Notes under the pieces: model-generated
The model's database searches: none
What the model was told of the DNA's origin: nothing
Seen by the model: only the letters and a program-made list of their open reading frames with translations
Assembly (NCBI GenBank): GCA_001828855.1
Contig: MHZT01000030.1
Span: 144,320 to 208,319, forward strand
Direction: 5' to 3'
Origin: Rhodobacterales bacterium RIFCSPHIGHO2_02_FULL_62_130
GTDB taxonomy: Bacteria > Pseudomonadota > Alphaproteobacteria > Rhodobacterales > Rhodobacteraceae
Length of the DNA stretch: 64,000 nt
Made by a program: the position numbers and the translations under genes
Shown: positions 1-7,716 of the stretch, piece after piece
Layout: every line of letters begins with the position of its first letter
Position numbering within the stretch: position 1 is the stretch's first letter

Positions 1-648
1 CACAAAGGAGACGCCGCCTTTTTCAAGCTGTTCGATCCGCTGCATCACGACCGGCTTTTCCAGTTTGAAACCGGGGATACCATAGGTCAGCAAGCCGCCG
101 GCGCGGTCATAACGGTCATAAACCGTGACCTGCACACCCTGACGGCGCAGCACATCGGCGGCGGCCAGACCGCCGGGGCCAGCGCCGATGATCCCGACGG
201 ATTCGGTGCGCTCGGTATGCGGGCGGATCGGTTTGACCCAGCCCTGTTCCCATGCGGTGTCGGTGATGTATTTTTCAACCGAACCGATGGTGACGGTGCC
301 GTGGCCGGATTGTTCGATGACGCAGTTGCCTTCGCACAGGCGGTCCTGCGGGCAGATGCGGCCGCAAATCTCGGGGAAGGTGTTGGTGGCCTGGCTGATC
401 TCGTAGGCTTCTTCCAGACGGCCTTCGGCGGTCAGGCGCAGCCAGTCGGGGATGTTGTTGTGCAACGGGCAATGTGACTGGCAATAAGGCACGCCGCATT
501 GGCTGCAGCGGCTGGCCTGCTCGGCTGCCTTTTCGGCGGCAAACTCGCGGTAGATTTCATCGAAATCGGTGGCGCGTTCATCGGCGCTCCGCTTGGAGGG
601 CATTTCTTTGCCCAGCGTCACGAATTTCAGCATCTTTTGCCCAGCCAT
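1..648 (-). CDS. gltD: Glutamate synthase (NADPH) small subunit, 3' part cut by window edge
   Basis: The 216 visible codons encode the N-terminal part of GltD, the electron-input subunit of GOGAT that passes electrons from NADPH to the large subunit for glutamate synthesis. Two cysteine clusters typical of the iron-sulfur region are visible (C48, C51, C56, C60 and C95, C99, C105, C109), followed by the FAD-binding GAGPAG at about residues 155-160. The ATG at 648 has a GGAGGG ribosome site 7 bases upstream. The gene continues past base 1, so its C-terminal NADPH domain is not seen. The leader upstream contains an array of GGTCA-N7-TGACC-like repeats (712-802), which may control it. gltB is not in the window. 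Confidence 0.93.
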   Translation of the reverse strand, partial: MAGQKMLKFVTLGKEMPSKRSADERATDFDEIYREFAAEKAAEQASRCSQCGVPYCQSHCPLHNNIPDWLRLTAEGRLEEAYEISQATNTFPEICGRICPQDRLCEGNCVIEQSGHGTVTIGSVEKYITDTAWEQGWVKPIRPHTERTESVGIIGAGPGGLAAADVLRRQGVQVTVYDRYDRAGGLLTYGIPGFKLEKPVVMQRIEQLEKGGVSFV

Positions 649-711
649 AGTGGCGCCCTCCGGTCGAAATTATCGGCTGGGCTTTGATACTTTGGGGGGC
701 TTTGGAATAAA

Positions 712-802
712 AGTCAGCAAGACTGACCTATTGTCGGGTTTTTTGCGCGATGGGTCATCAAAACTGACCATTTCTTGTGAATTTAGGTCAGTATATGATA
801 CC
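712..802. promoter_or_regulatory. Array of three 17-bp operator-like repeats upstream of gltD
   Basis: Three repeats of the form RGTCA-N7-TGACC lie between uppP and gltD. They are AGTCAGCAAGACTGACC at 712-728, GGTCATCAAAACTGACC at 753-769, and a weaker GGTCAGTATATGATACC at 786-802. The first two match at 14 of 17 positions, including most of the spacer. They start 41 bp apart, and the third begins 33 bp further on. All lie 64-154 bases ahead of the gltD start, so a regulator of gltD is the simplest reading. I do not recognise the regulator. Confidence 0.5.
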
Positions 803-809
803 TATAAGC

Positions 810-1610
810 TTAAAGCCCCGCCCAAAGTGCCGCAAGGGCAAGCGTTCCGATGATGATTCGCCACCATCCGAACACCGCATAGCCGTTGCGGCTGACGAAA
901 TTCAGCAGCCAGCGCACCACCAGAACCGCGCTGAGGAAGGCGACGACAAAGCCCACGGAAATGTCGGCCCATGCAGAGAAGTCCAGATCGTGTCGCGTCT
1001 TGTAGATGTCGTAGGCCACGGCCCCCGCCATGGTGGGCAGCGACAGAAAGAACGAAAATTCAGCCGCCGCGCGTTTCGATATGCCCAGCATCAGCGCGCC
1101 GACGATGGTGGACCCAGACCGCGACACGCCGGGAACCATGGCAAGGCATTGGATAAAGCCGATCGCCAGCGCCTTGCGAAAGGGGATGGCGGTAGCATCA
1201 TCATGCAGGGGGGCTGGCGCGATGCGTTCTGCAAATAGCAGGATCACGCCGCCAAGGATCAGCATCACAGCAATCAGCATCGGGGTTTCGAACAGCACCG
1301 ATTTGATAAAGCCATGCGCCAGCACGCCGATCACCACGGCGGGTACAAAGGCCAGCGCCACCGACACGATGAACCGCAGCGCCGCCGGATCGCGGTGCGC
1401 GGTGCCGAACACGGTGACAAGCTTGCCGAAATAGACGCTCAGAATCGCCAGAACCGCGCCAAGCTGGATCACCACCTCGAACGTTTTGCCCGCGCTTTGG
1501 AAGCCAAGGAAATGGCCCACCAACAGAAGATGCCCCGTGGAAGAGACGGGAATAAATTCGGTCAGCCCCTCGATCAGACCGAGAAGTCCGGCGATCAGGG
1601 TGTTTTCCAT
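810..1610 (-). CDS. uppP: Undecaprenyl-diphosphatase UppP (BacA family)
   Basis: A 266-residue polytopic inner-membrane protein that dephosphorylates undecaprenyl pyrophosphate, recycling the lipid carrier for peptidoglycan and surface polysaccharides. The N-terminus carries the family motif [14 protein letters not shown] at about residues 14-27, and PGVSRSGST lies in the second conserved region near residue 160. Hydrophobic segments cover nearly the whole chain, and the length is normal for the family. It starts at ATG 1610, four bases beyond the stop of the NDUFA9-like gene on the same strand, so the two are probably co-transcribed. Activity can confer bacitracin resistance in this family. 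Confidence 0.96.
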   Translation of the reverse strand: MENTLIAGLLGLIEGLTEFIPVSSTGHLLLVGHFLGFQSAGKTFEVVIQLGAVLAILSVYFGKLVTVFGTAHRDPAALRFIVSVALAFVPAVVIGVLAHGFIKSVLFETPMLIAVMLILGGVILLFAERIAPAPLHDDATAIPFRKALAIGFIQCLAMVPGVSRSGSTIVGALMLGISKRAAAEFSFFLSLPTMAGAVAYDIYKTRHDLDFSAWADISVGFVVAFLSAVLVVRWLLNFVSRNGYAVFGWWRIIIGTLALAALWAGL

Positions 1611-1614
1611 AAAG

Positions 1615-2598
1615 TCAGGCTTTCTTGAGGTTCTTTGCAGAATCCTTGATCGCCGCGTATTGGCCCGAGGGGCGATAGCGCCACAGATATTCGGGGATCA
1701 CCGAGTCATAGCTCGTGGCCTCAATCCCCAGATCGGCCAGGGTTTTCGCGCCCGCAGACACAACGTTATCTGACCGCAAAGACAGCACCTGATCGCGGGT
1801 CAGTAGGCTGTTCCTGATCAGACCACCGGTTGCGAAGGCCACGAAATCCAGCACGTTGCCGATGGCGTTGGCTGCGAAGAACGGCACATTCAGGACCAAG
1901 CGGCGGCGCTGGATCACGGTCAGCATCTTTTTCATCAGGCCCTTGAAGCTTTCGACTTCGGGACCGCCGAGTTCGTAGATGCCGGTGGCCTGACCCGTGA
2001 TGCCCTTGACCGCGGCCTGCGCGACGTCGTCGACATAGACCGGCTGGAATTTGGTGGCGCCGCCGACAACCGGCAGCACCGCGCCAAAGCGGGCCATGCC
2101 GGCGAAACGGTTGAAGAACCCGTCTTCATTGCCGAAAATCACCGAAGGCCGCAGGATCATCGCGGTGGGGAAGGCGGCCAGCACGGCCGCCTCGCCCGCG
2201 CCCTTGGACTGGGCGTAAAGGCTGGCGCCATTTACATCCGCGCCGATGGCCGAGATGTGGACCAGATTTGCCACGCCTTCTTCGGCAGCGATGCGCGCAA
2301 TGCGGCCCGCGCCTTCGGCCTGCACGGCGGTGAAGTTGTTCTTGCCGCCACGGTCAAAGGTGCCGACGCAGTTCACCACCGCATCCGCGCCTTGCATCAC
2401 CGCGCGCACCGAAGCGTCATCGCGGATGTTGCAGAACACCGGTTCCACCTGACCGACAAAGCCATAAGGTTTGACAAACAGCGCCTCGTTCGGGCGGCGG
2501 ACGGCGACGCGGACGCGCCAGCCCTCTTTGGCCATGCGGCGGGCGATATAACGGCCGACGAAACCCGAACCGCCATAGATCGTGACAAGTTTGCTCAT
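1615..2598 (-). CDS. Complex I NDUFA9-like NAD(P)-binding protein (atypical SDR)
   Basis: A 327-residue Rossmann protein of the atypical short-chain dehydrogenase group related to the NDUFA9 accessory subunit of respiratory complex I. The nucleotide-binding glycine motif GGSGFVG lies at about residues 9-15. Later come VNCVG, an ISAIGAD stretch, and the [18 protein letters not shown] segment characteristic of NDUFA9-like proteins. I chose ATG 2598, which has an AGGGG ribosome site 8 bases upstream; a longer reading from 2655 lacks such a site. Its exact role in bacteria (complex I assembly, quinone binding or other) is not shown by the sequence. It appears to form an operon with uppP. Confidence 0.85.
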   Translation of the reverse strand: MSKLVTIYGGSGFVGRYIARRMAKEGWRVRVAVRRPNEALFVKPYGFVGQVEPVFCNIRDDASVRAVMQGADAVVNCVGTFDRGGKNNFTAVQAEGAGRIARIAAEEGVANLVHISAIGADVNGASLYAQSKGAGEAAVLAAFPTAMILRPSVIFGNEDGFFNRFAGMARFGAVLPVVGGATKFQPVYVDDVAQAAVKGITGQATGIYELGGPEVESFKGLMKKMLTVIQRRRLVLNVPFFAANAIGNVLDFVAFATGGLIRNSLLTRDQVLSLRSDNVVSAGAKTLADLGIEATSYDSVIPEYLWRYRPSGQYAAIKDSAKNLKKA

Positions 2599-2710
2599 GA
2601 AGGAACCCCTTTGGCCAACTTTGGCTTTGTCGCCTGAATAATCGTCATGGGTCAAAGCGGCAAGGCCAATCCGCCGCGACGAATTTTCCGAAAAAGTGCG
2701 GCTCGCCCCG

Positions 2711-2739
2711 TTGACACCCCCCGCTGGCTTGGCTACATC
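2711..2739 (+). promoter_or_regulatory. Sigma-70-type promoter of tRNA-Leu
   Basis: TTGACA at 2711-2716, a 17-base spacer and TACATC at 2734-2739 give a good housekeeping promoter. It ends 15 bases before the tRNA. Confidence 0.65.
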
Positions 2740-2754
2740 GCCCCCACGACATCT

Positions 2755-2839
2755 GCCCAGATGGCGGAATTGGTAGACGCGCTGGTTTCAGGTACCAGTG
2801 TTGCAAGACGTGGAGGTTCGAGTCCTCTTCTGGGCACCA
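2755..2839 (+). tRNA. tRNA-Leu (anticodon CAG)
   Basis: An 85-base class II tRNA. The acceptor arms GCCCAGA and TCTGGGC pair perfectly, and a D-loop GGTAGAC is present. The anticodon stem CTGGT/ACCAG encloses loop TTCAGGT, giving anticodon CAG for codon CTG. There is a long variable arm and a T-loop GTTCGAGTC. The 3' CCA is encoded. A strong promoter precedes it and a terminator follows. Confidence 0.95.
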
Positions 2840-2850
2840 ATACTTCAAAT

Positions 2851-2873
2851 GACCGCCTTCGGGCGGTCTTTTG
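2851..2873 (+). terminator. Intrinsic terminator after tRNA-Leu
   Basis: GACCGCC, a short TTC loop and GGGCGGTC are followed by a run of T. It sits 12 bases after the tRNA CCA. Confidence 0.8.
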
Positions 2874-2953
2874 CTTTTCCGGGCCTTGCTGCGTTGACCC
2901 TTGCCCCCTGCGGGTCTAATTCGGGTGCATCCCTTGATGAACGGAATGAAGCC

Positions 2954-3568
2954 TTGGCGATCCACCTGCACAAGAATGACCTGCCCGACGGGCTGAACCT
3001 TGGTTCCGTTGTTGCGATTGACACCGAAACCATGGGGTTGAACCCGATGCGGGACCGGCTGTGCGTGGTGCAGCTTTCGGATGGCAAGGGCGACGCGCAT
3101 CTGGTGCAGATTGCCAAGGGCCAGAAAACCGCGCCCAATCTGGAACGGTTGCTGACCGATCCGGCGGTGTTGAAGCTGTTCCACTTTGGCCGCTTTGATA
3201 TTGCCGCGCTGAAACAGGCGTTTGGCGTGCTGACTGCGCCGGTGTGGTGCACCAAGATCGCGTCGAAGCTGATCCGCACCTATACTGACCGCCACGGGCT
3301 GAAGTACCTGCTGATGGAATACGCGGCGGCAGATGTATCGAAGGCGCAGCAGACCAGTGACTGGGGGTCCGTCAATCTGACCGAGGCGCAAAAGGACTAT
3401 GCCGCGTCCGACGTGCTGTATCTGCACAAGCTGAAAGCTGCACTTGAGGCTATTCTGATCCGCGAAGACCGGCTTGATCTGGCGCAGCGGTGTTTCGATT
3501 TCCTGCCCACCCGCGCCGAGCTTGATCTGCTGGGCTGGGAGGAGCCGAATGACCTCTTCCACCACTGA
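2954..3568 (+). CDS. rnd: Short ribonuclease D-like 3'-5' exonuclease
   Basis: A DEDD-type 3'-5' exonuclease of 204 residues, half the length of E. coli RNase D because it lacks the HRDC domains; short versions are usual in this bacterial group. The metal-binding residues are visible in VVAIDTETMGL (D23, E25), FHFGRFDIA, and the closing YAASDVLYL (D-x3-Y). The reading frame extends back into the tRNA, so an internal start is needed. I chose TTG 2954, giving MAIHLHKNDLPDG, which matches the family start, although the ribosome site is weak. It overlaps kdsD by 20 bases. Likely role: trimming of tRNA or other structured RNA 3' ends. Confidence 0.88.
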   Translation: MAIHLHKNDLPDGLNLGSVVAIDTETMGLNPMRDRLCVVQLSDGKGDAHLVQIAKGQKTAPNLERLLTDPAVLKLFHFGRFDIAALKQAFGVLTAPVWCTKIASKLIRTYTDRHGLKYLLMEYAAADVSKAQQTSDWGSVNLTEAQKDYAASDVLYLHKLKAALEAILIREDRLDLAQRCFDFLPTRAELDLLGWEEPNDLFHH

Positions 3569-4526
3569 CTTCCAGACCGCCGGATTTCTGACGACCGCGC
3601 GCCGCGTCATCGCGCGTGAGGCAGAGGCTTTGGCAATGCTGGGTCAGGTTCTGGATGGCAGCTTTTCCGACGCGGTGGGGATGATCCTTGCGGCGAAGGG
3701 CCGTGTGATCGTGTCGGGGATGGGGAAATCGGGCCATATTGCCCGCAAGATTGCCGCCACGCTGGCCAGCACCGGCACGCCCGCGCATTTCGTGCATCCC
3801 GCCGAGGCATCGCATGGCGATCTCGGGATGATTACCAAGGGCGACGTGGCGCTTGTGCTGTCAAACTCGGGCGAGACGCCGGAGCTGGCGGATATTGTCG
3901 CCCATACGCGGCGCTTCGGGATTCCGCTGATCGGGATGGCCAGCAAGGCCGACAGCACGCTGATGCGGCAGTCCGAGGTGGCTATCCTGCTGCCCGATGC
4001 GCCCGAGGCTTGCGAAACCGGCATCGTGCCGACCACATCCACCACGATGATGCTGGCGCTGGGCGATGCTCTGGCGATTGCGCTGATGGAGCATCGCGCC
4101 TTTACCCCCGATCATTTCCGGCTGTTCCATCCGGGGGGCAAGCTGGGCGCGAAACTGCTGAAGGTGCGCGATCTGATGCATGATGCAGTGCCATTGATAG
4201 ATGCCGCCCGTCCGATGTCCGAAGCGTTGCTGACCATCTCGGCCAAGGGGTTTGGTGTGGTGGGGGTGACGCGGGGCGGGGCGCTGTGCGGGATCATCAC
4301 CGATGGGGATTTGCGGCGGCATATGGATGGGCTGCTGGCGCTGACAGCGGGGCAGGTGATGACGCCCGCGCCGCGCAGCATCGGGCCGGAGGCGCTGGCG
4401 GAACAGGCGATGGCGCTGATGAATGACCACAAGATCACCTGTCTGTTTGTCGTCAGCCCTGCCGACCCCGTGCGTCCTTTGGGGATCGTGCATATCCACG
4501 ACTGTTTGCGGGCGGGTGTGGTGTGA
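3549..4526 (+). CDS. kdsD: Arabinose-5-phosphate isomerase KdsD (KpsF/GutQ family)
   Basis: A 325-residue enzyme that interconverts ribulose 5-phosphate and arabinose 5-phosphate, the first step toward the Kdo sugar of lipopolysaccharide and some capsules. It has an N-terminal SIS sugar-isomerase domain (SGMGKSGHIARK near residue 57, then SNSGETPEL) and two C-terminal CBS domains from about residue 205. ATG 3549 is preceded by a strong GGAGG and overlaps the end of rnd. It begins a tight series with lptC, lptA and lptB, with ATGA-type overlaps, so Kdo supply and LPS transport are co-expressed. kdsB lies at 15.3 kb in the polysaccharide cluster. Confidence 0.94.
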   Translation: MTSSTTDFQTAGFLTTARRVIAREAEALAMLGQVLDGSFSDAVGMILAAKGRVIVSGMGKSGHIARKIAATLASTGTPAHFVHPAEASHGDLGMITKGDVALVLSNSGETPELADIVAHTRRFGIPLIGMASKADSTLMRQSEVAILLPDAPEACETGIVPTTSTTMMLALGDALAIALMEHRAFTPDHFRLFHPGGKLGAKLLKVRDLMHDAVPLIDAARPMSEALLTISAKGFGVVGVTRGGALCGIITDGDLRRHMDGLLALTAGQVMTPAPRSIGPEALAEQAMALMNDHKITCLFVVSPADPVRPLGIVHIHDCLRAGVV

Positions 4527-5140
4527 TGGCGCGACCGCTGGGCGATAACCTGCACTCGCGGCTGGTGGCGATCCTGAAAGTCGCGTTGCCGCTGCTGGCG
4601 CTGGCGATCCTGTCATCGCTGTTCCTGTTCTCGCGCGGGATCAATCCCGAGGATGCGATTCCCTATGCCGATGTCGATATCGCCGACCGTCTGCGCGAAC
4701 CGCGTATGACGGGCGCGGGTTATTCCGGGATGACCGAGGATGGCGCGTCTTTAAGCCTGAGTGCCGCCGAGGCGGTGCCGGGGGTGGATGGCAAGGCCAC
4801 GGCGCGGGGTGTGATCGGCACACTGGAAACGCCGGATGGCGCGAAAACTCAGCTTGCTGCAGTCTCGGTGCGGCTGGAGCAGACGACGGGCATGCTGGAG
4901 TTGTCGGATGGGGTAGAGCTGACCACCAGCGCGGGGCTGGTGGTGCAGGCGCAGGGCTTTGGCGTGGCCACCGACCGCACACTGGTTGAAAGCCGTGGGT
5001 CCGTGAGTGCCAGCGGCCCGATCGGGCAATTGACGGCAGGTGCCGTGCGCCTCAGCCGCAGCGAAACGCCCGAAGGTGCGGCGAATTATGTTCTGGTTTT
5101 CAATAATGGTGTCAGGCTGCTATACCAGCCTCAGCAGTGA
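4526..5140 (+). CDS. lptC: LPS export protein LptC
   Basis: A 204-residue bitopic inner-membrane protein that receives lipopolysaccharide from the LptBFG transporter and hands it to LptA. One hydrophobic segment spans about residues 13-33 (LKVALPLLALAILSSLFLFS). A periplasmic beta-rich domain follows with the family's SAxxGxxxxxG-type features (MTGAGYSGMTEDGASLSLSA). The start ATG overlaps the kdsD stop by one base (TGATG). Identity rests on the membrane topology and on the position between kdsD and lptA, because LptC sequences diverge strongly. Confidence 0.88.
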   Translation: MARPLGDNLHSRLVAILKVALPLLALAILSSLFLFSRGINPEDAIPYADVDIADRLREPRMTGAGYSGMTEDGASLSLSAAEAVPGVDGKATARGVIGTLETPDGAKTQLAAVSVRLEQTTGMLELSDGVELTTSAGLVVQAQGFGVATDRTLVESRGSVSASGPIGQLTAGAVRLSRSETPEGAANYVLVFNNGVRLLYQPQQ

Positions 5141-5153
5141 CAGGAACTTCCTG

Positions 5154-5654
5154 ATGGCGATACGACGCACGGCCCTTTCCACCCTTCTTGCCTTGGCAAC
5201 CCTGTTCGCACAGGTGGCGCATGGCCAAGGCACCAATGTTGCCTTCAATGGCATCAAGGGCGACAATAAATTGCCGGTCGAGGTGAACGCCGACAATCTG
5301 ACCGTCAACCAGTCCGACGGCAGCGCGGTGTTTTCCGGTAATGTCATCGTCATTCAGGGCGATTTGCGGCTGACGGCGGGCGAAATTACCGTCGTTTATG
5401 CCAAAGAAGGCAAAGGCATCGAAAAGCTGATCGCCAGCGGCGAGGTGCTTTTGGTTAACGCTACTGATGCCGCCGAAGCGCAAGAGGCCGTCTATACCAT
5501 CGAAGCGGGCGAAGTGGTGCTGACCGGCGGTGTGCTGTTGACCCAAGGTCAGACCACAATCTCGGGCGAAAAGCTGATCATCGACATCACCGCAGGCACC
5601 GGACGGATGGAGGGGCGTGTGACCACCACCTTTACGCCGGCGGACAACAACTGA
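5154..5654 (+). CDS. lptA: LPS transport periplasmic protein LptA (OstA-like)
   Basis: A 166-residue periplasmic protein that forms the beta-jellyroll bridge carrying lipopolysaccharide from LptC to LptD. It has a Sec signal peptide at about residues 1-23 ([20 protein letters not shown], cleavage after AHG). The OstA-like fold follows, starting [33 protein letters not shown], broken here only for description. ATG 5154 was chosen because it gives the complete signal peptide and has AGGAA upstream; a longer frame from 5040 overlaps lptC without support. Its stop overlaps the lptB start by one base. Confidence 0.93.
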   Translation: MAIRRTALSTLLALATLFAQVAHGQGTNVAFNGIKGDNKLPVEVNADNLTVNQSDGSAVFSGNVIVIQGDLRLTAGEITVVYAKEGKGIEKLIASGEVLLVNATDAAEAQEAVYTIEAGEVVLTGGVLLTQGQTTISGEKLIIDITAGTGRMEGRVTTTFTPADNN

Positions 5655-6412
5655 TGGCACAGCCCGAATTGACCGTGACCGAGGGTGGCAGCGGCCTGCA
5701 AATCCGCAACCTTCGCAAAAGCTACAAACGCCGCCCGGTGATCCGCGATGTGAGCATTGATCTGATGCGGGGCGAAGTGGTGGCGCTGCTTGGCCCCAAC
5801 GGCTGCGGCAAAACCACCTGCTTTTATTCCATCGCGGGGCTGGTGACGCCCGAAGGTGGACAGGTTCTGATTGACGGGCGGGATGTGACGGGATTGCCGA
5901 TGTATCGCCGCGCGCGGCTGGGCATCGGCTATCTGCCGCAAGAAGTCTCGATCTTTCGCGGGCTGTCGGTTGAAGACAATATCATGGCCGTTCTGGAAAT
6001 CCGCGTTGATGATCGCCACAAGCGGCGCGAGCGGCTGGAAGAACTGCTGTCCGAATTTTCGATCACCCACCTGCGCCGTGCATCTGCGCTGGCCCTTTCG
6101 GGTGGCGAGCGTCGTCGCGTTGAAATCGCGCGCTGTCTGGCGGCTGATCCGAAGTATCTGCTGCTGGACGAACCCTTTGCTGGGGTGGACCCGATTGCCG
6201 TCGGGGAAATCCGCCACCTTGTCCACGATCTGAAAGCGCGCGGAATCGGTGTTCTGATCACCGACCACAACGTGCGCGAGACGCTGGAAATCGTCGATCG
6301 TGCCTATATCCTGCATGATGGTGTGGTGCTGAAAACCGGCACGACGGACGAAATCGTGCGCGATGAAATGGTCCGCCGGGTTTATCTGGGCGAGAATTTC
6401 CGCATCATCTAG
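5654..6412 (+). CDS. lptB: LPS export ABC transporter ATPase LptB
   Basis: The 252-residue cytoplasmic ATPase of the LptBFGC complex that extracts lipopolysaccharide from the inner membrane. All ABC motifs are present: Walker [10 protein letters not shown] at 47-55, Q-loop near 95, signature LSGGER at 148-153, Walker B LLLDEP at 169-174 and the switch histidine at 205. The start overlaps the lptA stop. The membrane partners LptF and LptG are not in the window. In many Proteobacteria rpoN follows lptB; here a 224-base gap and hpf follow. Confidence 0.96.
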   Translation: MAQPELTVTEGGSGLQIRNLRKSYKRRPVIRDVSIDLMRGEVVALLGPNGCGKTTCFYSIAGLVTPEGGQVLIDGRDVTGLPMYRRARLGIGYLPQEVSIFRGLSVEDNIMAVLEIRVDDRHKRRERLEELLSEFSITHLRRASALALSGGERRRVEIARCLAADPKYLLLDEPFAGVDPIAVGEIRHLVHDLKARGIGVLITDHNVRETLEIVDRAYILHDGVVLKTGTTDEIVRDEMVRRVYLGENFRII

Positions 6413-6636
6413 CCGATCTTTTCGCCCAAGCCTTCAGCACTGTTGACAAGGCCCCCAAGGCATCCCCAAATATAAAGGATGCGGGAACATATCGCCTTGC
6501 CCACCCCGACCGAAGCGGCCAGCCACTGGCCCCGCGACGGGGGGCGATTTGCCTCGCTAACTCTCTCTAAACCAAGACAAGTCAACCTTTCCGTGTGTCA
6601 CGGAGGGCGGTGGCTTTACGCGCAAAAGGAGGCATC

Positions 6637-7212
6637 ATGCGCTATCAGATCAGCGGAAAACAGATCGACATCGGCGAGGCTTTGCAGACCCATGTGAAGG
6701 CCGAATTAGGCGAGGTGGTCGAGAAATACGCCCAACGCCCGACCGAGGCCGTCATCGTCTTTTCGAAATCAGCGCATGAATTTGTGTGTGAAGCGGTGGT
6801 GCATCTTTCCACCGGCCTGACTGCCCAAGCCAAGGGCCACGCGACCGAGATTTATGCGGCCTTCGAGTCGTGCCGTGAAAAGATGGACAAGCAGTTGCGT
6901 CGCTATAAGCGCCGTATCCGTAACCACCATCAGAACCGTCCTGCCCCTGTTGAATTCGGCGCGGGGTCGGCCTATATCCTCGCTCCAACCGAAGAACCGG
7001 AAGACGATATCAACGAACCGCTGCAGCCGATCATCATCGCGGAAATGGAGGCCAAGATTCCCTCCATAACCGTGGGTGAAGCCGTGATGCAGTTGGAACT
7101 GTCGGGCCAGAACTTTCTGGTCTTCCGGAACGAAGGACACGCGGGCGTTAACGTCGTTTACCGTCGCACCGACGGGAATATCGGCTGGATCGATCCGCGC
7201 AACAGCAAGTAG
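6637..7212 (+). CDS. hpf: Ribosome hibernation promoting factor, long form
   Basis: A 191-residue protein that binds the small ribosomal subunit in starved or stationary cells and promotes 100S dimers. The N-terminal S30AE fold (about residues 1-100, beginning MRYQISGKQIDIGEALQTHV) is joined by a linker to the C-terminal dimerisation domain (about 130-190, with NFLVFRNEGHAGVNVVYRR). ATG 6637 has an ideal AAAGGAGG ribosome site, which decides this start over a frame extension to 6595. The 224-base upstream gap contains a TTGACA at 6443 and an AT-rich AAATATAAA near 6468-6476, but the spacing is long, so the promoter is uncertain. ptsN follows at a distance of 39 bases. Confidence 0.95.
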   Translation: MRYQISGKQIDIGEALQTHVKAELGEVVEKYAQRPTEAVIVFSKSAHEFVCEAVVHLSTGLTAQAKGHATEIYAAFESCREKMDKQLRRYKRRIRNHHQNRPAPVEFGAGSAYILAPTEEPEDDINEPLQPIIIAEMEAKIPSITVGEAVMQLELSGQNFLVFRNEGHAGVNVVYRRTDGNIGWIDPRNSK

Positions 7213-7251
7213 CGTCAGCCTGAGAAGGGCGCGCAGGAACGAGATGGCCTG

Positions 7252-7716
7252 ATGGATCTGTCGAAATTGCTTGTTCCGGGGGCCGTCCGGATTATGGGTC
7301 AGATGACCGGCAAAAAGCGCCTCTTCCAGGAACTGGGAGAGGTTGCCTCGCAGGCCTATGGGCTGAATGCAGCCACCGCGATTGACGGACTGCAGGAACG
7401 TGAAAGCCTTGGGCCAACAGGGGTGGGCAACGGCATTGCTCTGCCCCATGCGCGGCTGGAAGGGCTGGAAAAGATTATCGGCGTGTTCATCCGGCTGGAA
7501 AAACCGCTGGAATATGAAAGCGTTGACCGGCAGCCGGTCGATCTGATCTTCGGGCTGTTCGCGCCCAAGGATTCCGGTGTGGACCATCTGAAGGCGCTGG
7601 CGCTGGTGTCGCGGACCATGCGCGATCAGGGCATCTGCGCGAAACTGCGCGCCAATGCTGATCCGACCAAGCTTTATGCGATCCTGACCGAAATTCGCAA
7701 CCCGCAGGCGGCCTAA
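7252..7716 (+). CDS. ptsN: PTS IIA-like nitrogen regulatory protein PtsN
   Basis: A 154-residue EIIA-Ntr protein, the phosphoryl acceptor at the end of the nitrogen phosphotransferase chain (EI-Ntr, NPr), regulating potassium, nitrogen and envelope functions by protein contact. The phosphorylated histidine is H66, in GVGNGIALPHARLEG. Length and fold pattern match the family. The lptB-hpf-ptsN order matches the classic rpoN neighbourhood, but rpoN itself is missing. The stop overlaps the stop of the convergent sulfotransferase gene by 4 bases, leaving no room for an intrinsic terminator. Confidence 0.95.
   Translation: MDLSKLLVPGAVRIMGQMTGKKRLFQELGEVASQAYGLNAATAIDGLQERESLGPTGVGNGIALPHARLEGLEKIIGVFIRLEKPLEYESVDRQPVDLIFGLFAPKDSGVDHLKALALVSRTMRDQGICAKLRANADPTKLYAILTEIRNPQAA

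Noticed and set aside
2798-2953. N-terminal extension of RNase D through the tRNA-Leu gene
   Set aside because: It would translate the tRNA and its terminator; the family start fits TTG 2954.
6517-6531. GGCCAG-CCA-CTGGCC hairpin before hpf as a terminator
   Set aside because: Only six pairs and no T run; too weak to call.
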